From contig NZ_CAKZOT010000114.1 in NCBI RefSeq assembly GCF_937138205.1, positions 1 through 64,000 of the forward strand: 64,000 nt of DNA, written 5' to 3'. The notes under the pieces are model-generated. The model had not been told where the DNA came from and made no database searches. It saw only the letters and a list, made by a program, of their open reading frames with translations. How positions within the stretch are numbered: position 1 is the stretch's first letter; every line of letters starts with the position of its first letter. Both the position numbers and the translations under genes were made by a program. Shown piece by piece: positions 53,542-62,939 of this stretch. The stretch comes from an uncultured Rhodospira sp. (GTDB taxonomy: Bacteria > Pseudomonadota > Alphaproteobacteria > Rhodospirillales > Rhodospirillaceae).

Positions 53542-53919
53542 GTGTCCTCACCGTGCGTTGGTCGCTCCCGACCGCGCCACCAAGACGTACACCGCGCCCT
53601 GACCACGGTCACCGACCGGTCCTCCCAACGCCTCTCCCCTCTCTCGTTCAGCCTTCGGCCGAGGCCGCTCCCATCACGTGACGCGCGCCATGCGCCCAAG
53701 TCATGTGTCGCCATGCAATTCCGTATGACACAGGGATTCGTCAGCCGCCAGCGTCGTTTCGACGCCAACGCGACCATTCCGCTTGCCGCCCGGACTGTCA
53801 CTGTACCACCGGCGCCGGGCGGGATCGATTCGGCTTTCGGCATAGACGGCGCCATGGCGCGACGCCTCCACGCCGATCGCCTCTGGCCTCGGCACCCCTG
53901 GCCGCTTACACTGCCGCCC
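53542..53919. other. Intergenic region between the sensor kinase and the GST gene
   Basis: This 378-bp gap separates divergent genes. It has normal GC and no repeat, hairpin or promoter box that I can support. Frames in it are short and lack codon bias. The promoters of both genes are presumably here. Confidence 0.4.
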
Positions 53920-54588
53920 ATGCGGCGTCTCTTTCATCATTGGCTGTATCCGGGTGCGCGCCTGGCCCGTCTGGTCCTGGGGGAAAAGGGGCTGGAGGCG
54001 GAGCTGCGCGTGGTCACGCCGTGGCTGCGCGACGAAGCCTTTCTCGCCCTCAACCCGGCCGGCGAGGTGCCGGTGCTGGTCGAGGACAGCGGCGCGGTGA
54101 TCGCCGGCACCCAGGCCGTCGCCGAGTACCTGGACGAGATGCATCCAGACCCGCCGTTGCTGGGCGCCGACCCCGTGGTCCGCGCCGAGGTGCGCCGCCT
54201 GGTCGCCTGGTTCGACACCGGGTTCCGCCGCGAGGTCACCGAGCCCCTGGTCGGGCAGAAGCTGGCGCTGCGTCTGATGGGCAACGGCACGCCGGATTCG
54301 CGCGCCCTGCGGGCCGGGCGGGCCAATCTGGGCACGCACCTGTCATACATCGCCTGGCTGACCGAGGCCAACCGGTGGCTGGCCGGCAACCGCCTGACCC
54401 TGGCCGACCTGATGGCCGGCGCGCACCTGTCGCTGGTGGACTACGCCGGCGACGTGCCGTGGGAGGATCATCCGGCGGCCAAGGACTGGTACATGGTGCT
54501 CAAGAGCCGTCCGTGCTTCCGCACCCTGCTGGCGGACAGCGAGCCGGGCCTGCGGCCGGTGAAGCACTACGCCGATCTGGATTTCTGA
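53920..54588 (+). CDS. Glutathione S-transferase family protein
   Basis: The 222-residue product has the thioredoxin-like N-terminal domain (LFHHWLYPGARLARLVLGEKG, NPAGEVPVLVEDSGAVIAGTQAVAEYL) and a C-terminal helical domain (LAGNRLTLADLMAGAHLSLVDYAG). The usual SPFSRKVR-like segment reads LYPGARLAR and no N-terminal catalytic Cys is visible; Ser/Tyr-type chemistry or a non-catalytic role is possible. It is followed at 3 bp by the uracil-DNA glycosylase gene, so they are probably co-transcribed. Confidence 0.88.
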   Translation: MRRLFHHWLYPGARLARLVLGEKGLEAELRVVTPWLRDEAFLALNPAGEVPVLVEDSGAVIAGTQAVAEYLDEMHPDPPLLGADPVVRAEVRRLVAWFDTGFRREVTEPLVGQKLALRLMGNGTPDSRALRAGRANLGTHLSYIAWLTEANRWLAGNRLTLADLMAGAHLSLVDYAGDVPWEDHPAAKDWYMVLKSRPCFRTLLADSEPGLRPVKHYADLDF

Positions 54589-54591
54589 CCG

Positions 54592-55425
54592 ATGTTTGGC
54601 GCCGCCGACGCGCTCGACGACATCGCCCTGCTGCGCTGGTACGACAGCGCGGGCGTGGACGAGTGCGTCGGCGAGACCCCCGTCGACCGCTTCGCCGCCG
54701 ACGCCGCGCTGAAGGCCAGGCGCGCGGAGCCAGCCGCGCGCCCCGCGACCCGCCCGACTGCACCGTCGGCGCGTCAGGCCCAGGCCCGCGCGGCGCCTCC
54801 CGCCCCGCCCCCAGCGGCACCGGCGGCCACGGCGGGTGCGGCGGCGGTGGCCGCGCGGGCCGGCACGCTCGATCAGTTGCGTCAGGCGCTGGAGGGGTTC
54901 GACGGCTGCCCGCTGAGGATCACAGCCACCAACACGGTGTTCGGCGAGGGCGCGGGCGACGCCGCCCTGATGGTCGTGGGCGAGGCCCCGGGCGCCGACG
55001 AGGACCGCCAGGGCCGGCCCTTCTGTGGCGTCTCCGGCCGGCTGCTGGACGACATGCTGGCCTCCATCGGCTTCGACCGCACGCGCGCCTACATCACCAA
55101 CGTCGTGCCGTGGCGTCCGCCGGGCAACCGCAAGCCGACCCCGGCCGAGGTGGCCGTCTGCGTCCCCTTCATCGAACGCCACGTGGCCCTGGTCGCGCCC
55201 AAGGTCCTGTTGCTGGTGGGGGGGCTGGCGGCCTCGACCCTGTTGGGGACGACCGAGGGCATTACCCGCCTGCGCGGCCAGTGGCGCAGCCACAGTCCGG
55301 CCGGCGGCCAGCACGACATCGCCGCCATGCCGACGTTCCACCCTGCGTACCTGTTGCGCAACGCCGAGGCCAAGCGGCTGGCGTGGCGCGACCTGCTGGC
55401 CGTCAAGGCTCGGCTGGAGGGGTGA
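54592..55425 (+). CDS. Uracil-DNA glycosylase family 4-type protein
   Basis: The 277-residue product has an Ala/Pro-rich linker (about 35-90) between a short N-terminal segment and the glycosylase fold. The family motif GEAPGADEDRQGRPFCGVSGRLL (about 131-152) contains the catalytic Glu/Asp region. TNVVPWRPPGNRKPT and FHPAYLLRNAEAKR form the other active-site motifs. The iron-sulfur Cys pattern of canonical family-4 enzymes (CxxC near the start of the fold) is not complete here, with only one Cys in FDGCPLR. It may be a cluster-free variant. Confidence 0.88.
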   Translation: MFGAADALDDIALLRWYDSAGVDECVGETPVDRFAADAALKARRAEPAARPATRPTAPSARQAQARAAPPAPPPAAPAATAGAAAVAARAGTLDQLRQALEGFDGCPLRITATNTVFGEGAGDAALMVVGEAPGADEDRQGRPFCGVSGRLLDDMLASIGFDRTRAYITNVVPWRPPGNRKPTPAEVAVCVPFIERHVALVAPKVLLLVGGLAASTLLGTTEGITRLRGQWRSHSPAGGQHDIAAMPTFHPAYLLRNAEAKRLAWRDLLAVKARLEG

Positions 55426-55616
55426 CCGGCAGGCCGTTTCGTCCGCTTGCGTCAGCCGCCGGTTGACGGCTGTCAAAGACACACATCGACACCGCCCTGT
55501 AACGATTGATCGTCGGCGCGTCTGTCCCGGGCCGGGGCACGACCGGCGGCACCGAAAAACAAACACCAAAACACACCGTCCCGACACCGCTCGGGACCAG
55601 GGAGGAGTCTCACGAC

Positions 55617-56264
55617 ATGCCGCATTCCGCCAAGGAACGGGTCATGGTGTTCAGCCGCTTCGAGCGGTTCTGGCACTGGTCCCAGGCCATCCTGATCATC
55701 GCCATGATGGTCACCGGCTTTGAGGTCAACGGCGCCTATCTGTGGCTGGGCTACGAGCAGGCGGCGCAATGGCACCGTTTTGCCGCCTGGTTCCTGATCG
55801 GCCTGTGGGTGTTCGTCATCATCTGGCACGCCATCACCGGCGAGTGGAAGCAGTACATCCCCACCCGGCGGGGCATCATGGCGGTGGTGAAGTACTACAC
55901 CACCGGCATTCTCGACCCGTCGGTGCCGCACCCCTACCGCAAGACCCGTATGGCCAAGCACAACCCGCTGCAGCGGCTCGCCTATCTGGCGTTCAACGTG
56001 CTCATCTCGCCGGTGATCTGGATCTCCGGCCTGTTGTACATGTTCTACAATGATTGGGCGCGGACCGGGCTGGAAGGACCACTGACCCTTGGCGACGTGG
56101 CCTTGATCCACACGGCGGCGGCCTTCGCCATGCTGGTGTTCTTCGTCGGCCACGTCTATCTGGCGGCCTTCGCCGGCAAGCCGTTCTACGCCTACCTGAA
56201 GGCGATGATCACCGGCTACGACCTGCTGTACATCGAGCCAAAGCCGGAGGGGGAGAAGCGGTAG
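55617..56264 (+). CDS. Di-heme cytochrome b, formate-dehydrogenase gamma/b561 type
   Basis: The 215-residue membrane protein has four predicted helices with His ligands in FWHWSQAI (near residue 20), QWHRFAAW (52), IWHAITG (70) and FFVGHVYL (near 187), plus IHTAAA. It resembles the FdnI/PhsC-type quinone-linked cytochrome b. No catalytic dehydrogenase or iron-sulfur subunit gene is adjacent, so its partner is unknown. GGAGG lies upstream of ATG 55617. Confidence 0.88.
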   Translation: MPHSAKERVMVFSRFERFWHWSQAILIIAMMVTGFEVNGAYLWLGYEQAAQWHRFAAWFLIGLWVFVIIWHAITGEWKQYIPTRRGIMAVVKYYTTGILDPSVPHPYRKTRMAKHNPLQRLAYLAFNVLISPVIWISGLLYMFYNDWARTGLEGPLTLGDVALIHTAAAFAMLVFFVGHVYLAAFAGKPFYAYLKAMITGYDLLYIEPKPEGEKR

Positions 56265-56276
56265 GGCGCCGGGGGC

Positions 56277-57452
56277 TCAGCGGCGGGCGGAGGGATCAAC
56301 GCGCCGTGCCTCGACGAACTGCCCGCCCAGGGTGCGGCCGATCCACACCGGCAGTGAGGACTGTCGCGTCCCGGGGTCGAAGCGCATCTCGCCGACGGGA
56401 GTCGACAGCGTCAGGCCGGCCAGTTCCTTGGTCAAGGCGTCCGGCTTTTCCGACCAGGCGCTGTCCAGGACCGTGCCCACGGTGATCATGGCGGCATAGC
56501 CGTAAAGCGCGGTGAGGGTCGGCGTGGCGCCGTTCGGATCAGCAGTCCGGTACGCCTCGGCAAAGGCGCGGTGCGGCTGCCCGCCCGTCTCGCAGCAGGG
56601 ATAGCCGGTGGTCACCCAGCCGTCCGGCAGGTCAGTCCCCAGCGCCCGCAGCATGTCCGGCGTGCCCACCTGCGGCACCATGACCGCCGTGCCGTCCAGC
56701 AGCCCGCCGCGCGCGCCCTGCACGAAGGCGACCAGATCGCCATCCCGCAGGCCCAGCAACAGACCGTCCGGCGCCGCTCCCGCGAGGGTGTCGAGCGCCG
56801 GGCCGACCTCTCCCGACAGAGTGGGAACATAGGACTCCATGGCCAGCTCGACCTCGGGCCGCGCGGCGCGCAGTTCGTTCCAGAAGGCATGGGCCAACGC
56901 GCGGCCGAAATAGTCATCCTGGGCCACCACGCCCCACCGGATCGCCGGGCTCCGGGCGGCCTCGGCGGCGAGCACGCGGCCGAGCGCCTCGGCCGACGGA
57001 CCGATCTGGAACAGATTGGGGACATCCCTGACCACGGCCGCCGGCAGGCGAGCATCAATGGCCAGGAACGGTGTCGGCGCGGCGGCGCGGGCGGCGGCCA
57101 GGGTGACATCGGCCACCATTCCGCCCATGAACAGCGTGACCCCCTGTTCCTTCAGCTCTTCGACGGCGCGCACCGCCGCGGCGGAGTCACCGCCCGGATC
57201 GGCCGCGACGATGCGCACCGCCTTGCTGCCCATCACCCCGCCGGCCATGTCGATGAACCGGGCCGCCAGATCGCGTCCGCTTTGGTAGGTCAGGGCCGGC
57301 GCGCCGATGCGCTCCACCGTCGTCACGTCGCCGACGACGACGGCATGGTCCCGGGCCTGCGCATAGGCCGGCGCGACCGGCTCCGGCGACACCCGGATCA
57401 GCGCCGCAAGGGCCAGGACGAGAACAACGGGACGGCGCCAGACACGGAGCAT
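56277..57452 (-). CDS. Branched-chain amino-acid-type ABC transporter substrate-binding protein
   Basis: The 391-residue exported protein has a signal peptide (residues 1-32, ending PAYAQA) and a type-1 periplasmic binding fold of the LivJ kind. Visible are GGVMGSKAVRIVAADPGGDSAAA, LFMGGMVADVTLAA and GVVAQDDYFGRALAHAFWNEL. No livHMGF genes are near, so it is an orphan binding protein, possibly for a sensor. The start is ATG 57452. It converges with the cytochrome b gene. Confidence 0.88.
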   Translation of the reverse strand: MLRVWRRPVVLVLALAALIRVSPEPVAPAYAQARDHAVVVGDVTTVERIGAPALTYQSGRDLAARFIDMAGGVMGSKAVRIVAADPGGDSAAAVRAVEELKEQGVTLFMGGMVADVTLAAARAAAPTPFLAIDARLPAAVVRDVPNLFQIGPSAEALGRVLAAEAARSPAIRWGVVAQDDYFGRALAHAFWNELRAARPEVELAMESYVPTLSGEVGPALDTLAGAAPDGLLLGLRDGDLVAFVQGARGGLLDGTAVMVPQVGTPDMLRALGTDLPDGWVTTGYPCCETGGQPHRAFAEAYRTADPNGATPTLTALYGYAAMITVGTVLDSAWSEKPDALTKELAGLTLSTPVGEMRFDPGTRQSSLPVWIGRTLGGQFVEARRVDPSARR

Positions 57453-57631
57453 GGACAGTGGGTTCCTCGTGGAGTGGTCGGCCGGCCGCCATCGTACCCG
57501 GCCGACACCCGGTTCCAAAGACGCGTGAGACAGGGGCGGGCGTGCGCCAGCCAGCAGGCGTGACGCCAGTGGCGGACCGGTCCCGTGCCGTTTAAGGTAG
57601 GCACGGCGAGATGGCTGGAAAGAGGCAAACG

Positions 57632-58123
57632 GTGAGCTTCACGCACTTCGACGACCAGGGCAACGCCGTCATGGTGGATGTCTCGGCCAAGGCGGAGACT
57701 GATCGGGTTGCCGTGGCCGGCGGCCGCGTGGAAGCCGCGCCGGAGACCATCGCCCTGATCCGGGACCATGGCATCGGCAAGGGGGATGTCCTGGCCGTCG
57801 CGCGTCTGGCCGGGATCATGGCGGCCAAGCGCACCGCCGACCTGATCCCGCTGTGCCATCCGCTGGCGCTGACCTCGGTCCGTGTCGATCTGTCGCTCGA
57901 CGAGGCGGACAGCGCGGTCGACATCACCGCGACGTGCCGAATCGCCGGTCGCACGGGCGTCGAAATGGAAGCCCTGACCGCCGTGTCGGTCGCCGCCCTG
58001 ACCATTTACGACATGTGCAAGGCCGTGGACCGAGGAATGCGCATGACGAATATTCGCTTGCTGCATAAATCGGGCGGCAAGTCGGGAGTCTTTGACGTGG
58101 TCAGGGCGGACGGCTCCTCATAG
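57632..58123 (+). CDS. moaC: Cyclic pyranopterin monophosphate synthase accessory protein MoaC
   Basis: MoaC catalyses cyclic pyranopterin monophosphate formation in molybdenum cofactor synthesis. The 163-residue product has the family features [41 protein letters not shown], and [30 protein letters not shown] 57632 is preferred because AGAGG lies 6 nt upstream and the product then begins [17 protein letters not shown], as in relatives; ATG 57611 is the alternative. No other moa genes are adjacent. Confidence 0.95.
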   Translation: MSFTHFDDQGNAVMVDVSAKAETDRVAVAGGRVEAAPETIALIRDHGIGKGDVLAVARLAGIMAAKRTADLIPLCHPLALTSVRVDLSLDEADSAVDITATCRIAGRTGVEMEALTAVSVAALTIYDMCKAVDRGMRMTNIRLLHKSGGKSGVFDVVRADGSS

Positions 58124-58511
58124 GTCTTTGTATATAATGAGGCGGACGGAGAGGCGAACACGCCTGGCGACGAACGTTTCTGGCGATTTTTCTTATTCTA
58201 AGGAAACTCTTTTCCACGCTGCGGCCTCTTTTGGACCAGCCTTGCGGCCCTTTGATCTCTCCGGCGGTGATCCTAAAGATGGCCTGACTTCACCCGGGCG
58301 ATGCAGTACACTTATCCATAGGTCCAGGATCGGACTTCCCCGTCAATGGGGGGCGGAGGATCCGCGACGCGACACGCACGATCGCGATGTCGCCGCGCCA
58401 TACCAACACTGTCCTGCCGGGGGGCGGGACACGCCATGGGCAACCCGCACGGGGCCATGGGCCTGGGGAGGTGCCGCGCCTGGATGGGCGACCTGTATAA
58501 GGAGCCGGGCC
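58124..58511. promoter_or_regulatory. Upstream region of the PAS-diguanylate cyclase gene
   Basis: The 388-bp gap after moaC contains TATAAT at 58133-58138, preceded by TGTA (an extended -10), with no clear -35 box. It is followed by an AT-rich patch to about 58230 and then GC-rich sequence. It probably holds the promoter of the cyclase gene. Confidence 0.35.
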
Positions 58512-60914
58512 ATGGTCGACCGTCAGACGCCCCCAACCGGGACGGATAAGACCGCCGCCGACGCACGGACCGACCGCGCGTTCTGGCAGTCGGCGACCCT
58601 GCTGTCCGCCGCGCTGGAAGCCACCGGCGACATGGTGTCCGTCAAGGACGAGCACCTCGTCATCCGCTTCGCCAACACCGCCATGGCCCGCGTCATCGGC
58701 CGCCCCGTCGGCGACCTCGTCGGCAAGGCCGACAAGGATCTCTTCCCGGCCGAGGTGGCGGAGGCCTTGCGCAACGACGACCGCGCCGTTCTGGACACCG
58801 GGCGAACGCTGATCCGCGACCTGCTGCTGCCGACCAACGACGGCTTGGTCTGGGTCAGCGCCCGCAAGGACCCGGTCACGGACCAGGGCCGTCGGATCGG
58901 CGTGATGACGGTGTTGCGCGACATCTCCGACCGCATCGAGGCCGAGCGCCGCCTGCGCCATTCCACCAATCTTCTGGACCGGATCTTTACACAGAGCGTC
59001 TTCGCGGTGGCCTATCTCGACCGGCGTTTCAACGTGCGCCGCGTCAACCAAGCCTATGCCCACCGGGTCGGCCGCCAACCGGACGACCTTGTCGGCCACA
59101 ATCATTTCGCCCTGTTCCCCAGCCGCGAGGACGAAGCCGTGTTCCGCACGGTGCTGCGCACGGGCAAGCCTTACACGGCCACCGCGCGGCCGCTCGCGGC
59201 CCCGGACGGCTCCGACGAGGGCATGACCTTCTGGGACGTCAGCATCCAGCCGGTGCGGGACGTCGCCGGGGTCATCGACGGCCTGCTGGTGGGGCTCGTC
59301 GACGTCACGGACCACCAGCGGACCTTGCAGGCGCTACGCCAGAGCGAGCGCGACAAGGCCCTGATCCTGGGCAGCATTTCCGATCTTGTCGCCTTCTTCG
59401 AACACAGCGACATGCGGATCGCGTGGACCAACGCCGCCGCCGCCCGATCCGTCAACGCAGAGGCGCACGCCCTGATCGGCCACCACTGCTACACCCTGTG
59501 GGGCCATCGGGACACGCCCTGCGAGGGCTGCCCCGTCCTCCGGTGCTTCGAGACGGGAACCGCGTGCGAACAGGAACAGGTCGCGCCCGATGGCCGCACG
59601 TGGTCCGTGCGCGCCTTCCCGGCCCTGGATGAGGACGGCACCCTCAAGGGCGTTGTCGAGGTGGCGCGTGACGTCACCGCCCAGAGACGCTTCGACGTCG
59701 CCGTCCGCCGCAGCCTGGCCAACCTGGATGCCTACTTCGCCCTGTCGCGCGATCTTCTGGCCGTGCTCGACATGGACGGGTGCATTCTGGAGGCGAACCA
59801 GACCTTGCTGGACACGCTGGGGTGGTCGCGGGATGACCTGATTGGCCAGTCCATGCTGGTGTTGCGACCCGAGGACCAGCGGGAGGCGGCCGACTCCGAT
59901 CTCAGGGATATTCTGGCCGGGCTGGTGGATGTCGTCACCATGCCCGTGGTCACCCGCGACGGCCGCGTGGTGCCGGCGGAAACGCGCATCGCACTCGGCA
60001 CCTGGAACCATGCCCCAGCCTTCTTCACCGCCACGCGCGACCTGTCCGAGCTGGCGTTGTCGAAGGAGAAGTTCGAAAAGGCCTTCACCACCAACGCCAC
60101 CCTGATGGCCATCACCGACCCGGAGACCGGCCGGCTCGTGGACGCCAACGAGTCCCTGCTGCAAACCCTGGGCCGGACGCGCGCCGAGGTAATCGGCAAG
60201 ACCACGGTCGAGCTGGACCTGTTCCCCAGCACCGAGGCCCGATTGGCCATGGTCGAGGCGCTTTTGGCGCCGGACGACCCCAAACCGGTGGAATACCGCT
60301 TCATTCGGCCGGACGGCCGGCTGTTCATCGGTGAACTGACGGGCGAACTGATCACCAGCGGGTCCACCCGCTACTTGCTGACGATGCTCGTCGACGTGAC
60401 CGAACAGCGCGCGCTGATGGCCGAACTGGAGCACAAGGCCACGCACGACGTGCTGACCGGCGCCTTCAACCGCCAGCAGGCGATCCGGGGGCTGGACCAG
60501 GAAACGCGGCGCGCCGACCGCATGGAGACGCCGGCGGCGGTCATCATGGCCGATATCGACCACTTCAAGGCGATCAACGACACGCACGGTCATCCCGTGG
60601 GCGATCAGGTGCTGCGGGAAGTGGTGACGCGCCTGTCCGACCGCATCCGCGAGACCGACCTTCTGGCCCGCTGGGGCGGCGAGGAGTTTCTCGTCATCCT
60701 GCCCGGCACGGACACCGAGGGCGCCCGGCAACTGGCCGAGACCCTGCGTGAGGCCATGGCCAGCGTGCCGATGCCACCCGCCGGGACGGTCACCCTCAGC
60801 CTGGGCATCGCCCAGCACCGGCCCGGGGAGTCGGTCGAGGATTGGGTGGCCCGCGCCGACGAGGCCCTCTACCGCGCCAAGGCCGACGGCCGCGACTGCG
60901 TGCGATGCTTGTAG
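58512..60914 (+). CDS. Multi-PAS diguanylate cyclase
   Basis: The 800-residue cytoplasmic protein has five PAS-type domains (about 30-150, 155-275, 285-395, 405-515 and 520-630) and a C-terminal GGDEF domain (about 640-800). The active-site motif is GGEEF in LLARWGGEEFLVIL (near 721), an accepted catalytic variant. The third PAS region has a CxxC-C cluster (CEGCPVLRC), possibly a metal or redox site. It makes cyclic di-GMP. No I-site RxxD is clearly seen just before the motif. AAGGAG precedes ATG 58512. Confidence 0.92.
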   Translation: MVDRQTPPTGTDKTAADARTDRAFWQSATLLSAALEATGDMVSVKDEHLVIRFANTAMARVIGRPVGDLVGKADKDLFPAEVAEALRNDDRAVLDTGRTLIRDLLLPTNDGLVWVSARKDPVTDQGRRIGVMTVLRDISDRIEAERRLRHSTNLLDRIFTQSVFAVAYLDRRFNVRRVNQAYAHRVGRQPDDLVGHNHFALFPSREDEAVFRTVLRTGKPYTATARPLAAPDGSDEGMTFWDVSIQPVRDVAGVIDGLLVGLVDVTDHQRTLQALRQSERDKALILGSISDLVAFFEHSDMRIAWTNAAAARSVNAEAHALIGHHCYTLWGHRDTPCEGCPVLRCFETGTACEQEQVAPDGRTWSVRAFPALDEDGTLKGVVEVARDVTAQRRFDVAVRRSLANLDAYFALSRDLLAVLDMDGCILEANQTLLDTLGWSRDDLIGQSMLVLRPEDQREAADSDLRDILAGLVDVVTMPVVTRDGRVVPAETRIALGTWNHAPAFFTATRDLSELALSKEKFEKAFTTNATLMAITDPETGRLVDANESLLQTLGRTRAEVIGKTTVELDLFPSTEARLAMVEALLAPDDPKPVEYRFIRPDGRLFIGELTGELITSGSTRYLLTMLVDVTEQRALMAELEHKATHDVLTGAFNRQQAIRGLDQETRRADRMETPAAVIMADIDHFKAINDTHGHPVGDQVLREVVTRLSDRIRETDLLARWGGEEFLVILPGTDTEGARQLAETLREAMASVPMPPAGTVTLSLGIAQHRPGESVEDWVARADEALYRAKADGRDCVRCL

Positions 60915-61136
60915 GGACGCCCCGGACCCTTGCATGGCAGACATGACGCGCCATCGCTGGCACGCATGTCACATTTGGTTTACACTTGGATCTTCGGGTC
61001 AGGCGGCCCGCCAGACCGGGACAGAACGCTCCCGGCACGACCACGATGACGGCCCGCCTGACGGACCATCCCCTCCCGGCCGGTGACAGGCCCCGCCGGG
61101 CCACCCGTCCGAGAGCGAAGTTGACGGGAGGGAGTC

Positions 61137-61433
61137 ATGATTACGATATGGGATTGCTACGGTCTCAGCGACGCGGTGCCGGACGAGGTGGTCGTCGTTG
61201 CCAGCCACGAACGGCTGCCGCCCGTGCTGGCGGCCGGCAAGGCCTACGACACACTGGCGCAGCCCTGGGGCGCCCCGGCCATCCGGCAGATGATCCTGGA
61301 TGAGTACTGCCGCGCCGGCGCGCACGGCGACCGCGCCTACGCCGACGATCTGGCCGCACTTTATGCAGAGGCGCGGCGGCTGCACCCGGGTGGGCGCGAC
61401 CGCCGCCGCCTGCGCCGGCCGACGCTGAAGTAG
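61137..61433 (+). CDS. Small hypothetical protein
   Basis: The 98-residue product begins MITIWDCYGLSDAVPDEVVVVASHERL and ends in a basic tail (GGRDRRRLRRPTLK). No membrane helix or known motif was recognised. GGAGGGAG just upstream of ATG 61137 and normal codon use support it being real. It converges with plsC; a large inverted repeat lies between them. Confidence 0.6.
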   Translation: MITIWDCYGLSDAVPDEVVVVASHERLPPVLAAGKAYDTLAQPWGAPAIRQMILDEYCRAGAHGDRAYADDLAALYAEARRLHPGGRDRRRLRRPTLK

Positions 61434-61446
61434 GCGGCACGGGGGC

Positions 61447-61493
61447 CATGCTGGCGGCGGATGCGTCACACTGATCCGCCACCGGCCAGCATG
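61447..61493. terminator. Bidirectional terminator-like hairpin
   Basis: CATGCTGGC (61447-61455) pairs with GCCAGCATG (61485-61493), and the inner GGCGGAT pairs with ATCCGCC, with a 4-nt bulge. That makes a 16-bp stem between two convergent genes. No T run follows. Confidence 0.5.
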
Positions 61494-61547
61494 AAATGAA
61501 CGCCAGTCCGGCCGCCGGCCGGACCGCCTGACGGGGACCGTCACCGG

Positions 61548-62273
61548 TCAGCGCCCCGGGCCCTCTGGCGACGGCAGGGCCGCGACGGCCTCGTCGATGC
61601 GGGTCTTGAGGGTATCGAGGAAACGGCGCTTGTCCAGGCCCGTCTCCATGGGCGGCAGGAAGCGGACGGTGACCGTGCCGGGGTGCTTCAGGAACGACTT
61701 GCGGCCCCACAGCGGGCCGGAGTTCAGGGCCACGGGGATCACCGGCACGTCCGGCAGGCGCGCCGCCAGGGCGGCCACGCCGGGGTGATAGGGCCGGCTT
61801 TCGCCGACGGCGACGCGCGTGCCCTCCGGGAAGATGATGATCTGCCGCCCCTCGGCCAGCGCCTCGCCGCAGGCCTTCAACATCATGCGCAAGGCCTGGG
61901 CGCCGGCGCTGCGGTCGATGCCGATCATGCCGGCCGCCTTCATGTACCAGCCGACAAAGGGAATGCGGAACAGCTCGCGTTTGAGAACGTAAACGGGGTC
62001 TTCCAGCAGGCCGTGGAACAGGAAGGTGTCGTAGGCGCTCTGGTGCTTGGCGGCGATGATCACCGGTCCTTGCGGCAGGTTCTCCCAGCCCTCGACACGG
62101 TAGGTCACGCCGGCCACATACCGCGCCAGCCAGCGCAGGACGGCCAGCCAGATCTTGGTGCCGGCCACGACAATGCGCTGGGGCGCCAACAGCAGCGGCA
62201 GGTAGAGAACCCCGAGCAGCAGGGTCGAGCAGACGTACAGCAGCATGAACAACGCCGAGCGGAGGACCGTCAT
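61548..62273 (-). CDS. plsC: 1-acyl-sn-glycerol-3-phosphate acyltransferase
   Basis: PlsC acylates lysophosphatidic acid to phosphatidic acid at the membrane. The 241-residue product has an N-terminal hydrophobic segment (residues 4-28), the HX4D motif in KHQSAYDTF, and the IIFPEGTR motif. The length is normal. ATG 62273 overlaps the ydcF stop by 4 bp, showing coupling, and continues the ftsE-ftsX-ydcF-plsC unit. Confidence 0.94.
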   Translation of the reverse strand: MTVLRSALFMLLYVCSTLLLGVLYLPLLLAPQRIVVAGTKIWLAVLRWLARYVAGVTYRVEGWENLPQGPVIIAAKHQSAYDTFLFHGLLEDPVYVLKRELFRIPFVGWYMKAAGMIGIDRSAGAQALRMMLKACGEALAEGRQIIIFPEGTRVAVGESRPYHPGVAALAARLPDVPVIPVALNSGPLWGRKSFLKHPGTVTVRFLPPMETGLDKRRFLDTLKTRIDEAVAALPSPEGPGR

Positions 62274-62923
62274 GAGGACTCCATCGCGGAACGGGGGGGC
62301 GATCCGGGCGACAGGCCCAGGCCAAGCCGCACCCTGGCCACAAGGTATTTCATGTATTCCCGGGTCAGCAAAAGGGCGGTGCCGGGGAAGCGCCACCATT
62401 CCTCCTGCTTGACATGCGGCGGATAGACCGGATGCGGAATCAGGTCAATGCCCGGCATCACGGCGCGGAATTCCAGCATGGCCCGGCGCATGTGGTAGGC
62501 CGCCGTGACCAGCCGCAGGCTGCGGTATCCCCGGGTCCGGACCCAGGCCGCCGTTTCCTCGGCGTTGCCCAGGGTGTTGGCGGCGGCATGGCCGAGCACG
62601 ATGCGATCGGCGACATCCGGTGCGGGATCGACGCCGAAGGCGCGCCACAGGTCGTCCGGCGCCACGGCGGCGGGCACGCCGCTGATGAACAGGACCTCAC
62701 CCAGCCCGGCCTCGAGCAACGCCAGCCCTTCGTCGATCCGCTCGCTGCCGCCGGTCAGGACCACAATGGCGTCGACGCGCCGGTCGCGGTCCTGGCCCCG
62801 CACGGGAATGGCCGAGGCGTACCACACCAGACCGGCGATCCAGGCGATCACCAGCAGCAACAAAACGGCGAGAATGGCCGCCCGGACGACCGTGGAAAAA
62901 GAGGGCGAGGGCACAATGCTCAC
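62270..62923 (-). CDS. YdcF family (DUF218) membrane protein
   Basis: The 217-residue product has one N-terminal membrane helix (about 13-36) and a DUF218 domain: VDAIVVLTGGSERIDEGLALLEAGLG, LGHAAANTLGNAEETAAWV, and LVTAAYHMRRAMLEF. YdcF/SanA/ElyC proteins are linked to envelope integrity. GTG 62923 starts 16 bp after ftsX. Its stop overlaps plsC. Confidence 0.88.
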   Translation of the reverse strand: MSIVPSPSFSTVVRAAILAVLLLLVIAWIAGLVWYASAIPVRGQDRDRRVDAIVVLTGGSERIDEGLALLEAGLGEVLFISGVPAAVAPDDLWRAFGVDPAPDVADRIVLGHAAANTLGNAEETAAWVRTRGYRSLRLVTAAYHMRRAMLEFRAVMPGIDLIPHPVYPPHVKQEEWWRFPGTALLLTREYMKYLVARVRLGLGLSPGSPPRSAMESS

Positions 62924-62939
62924 TCTGTGTTGAACGCGA

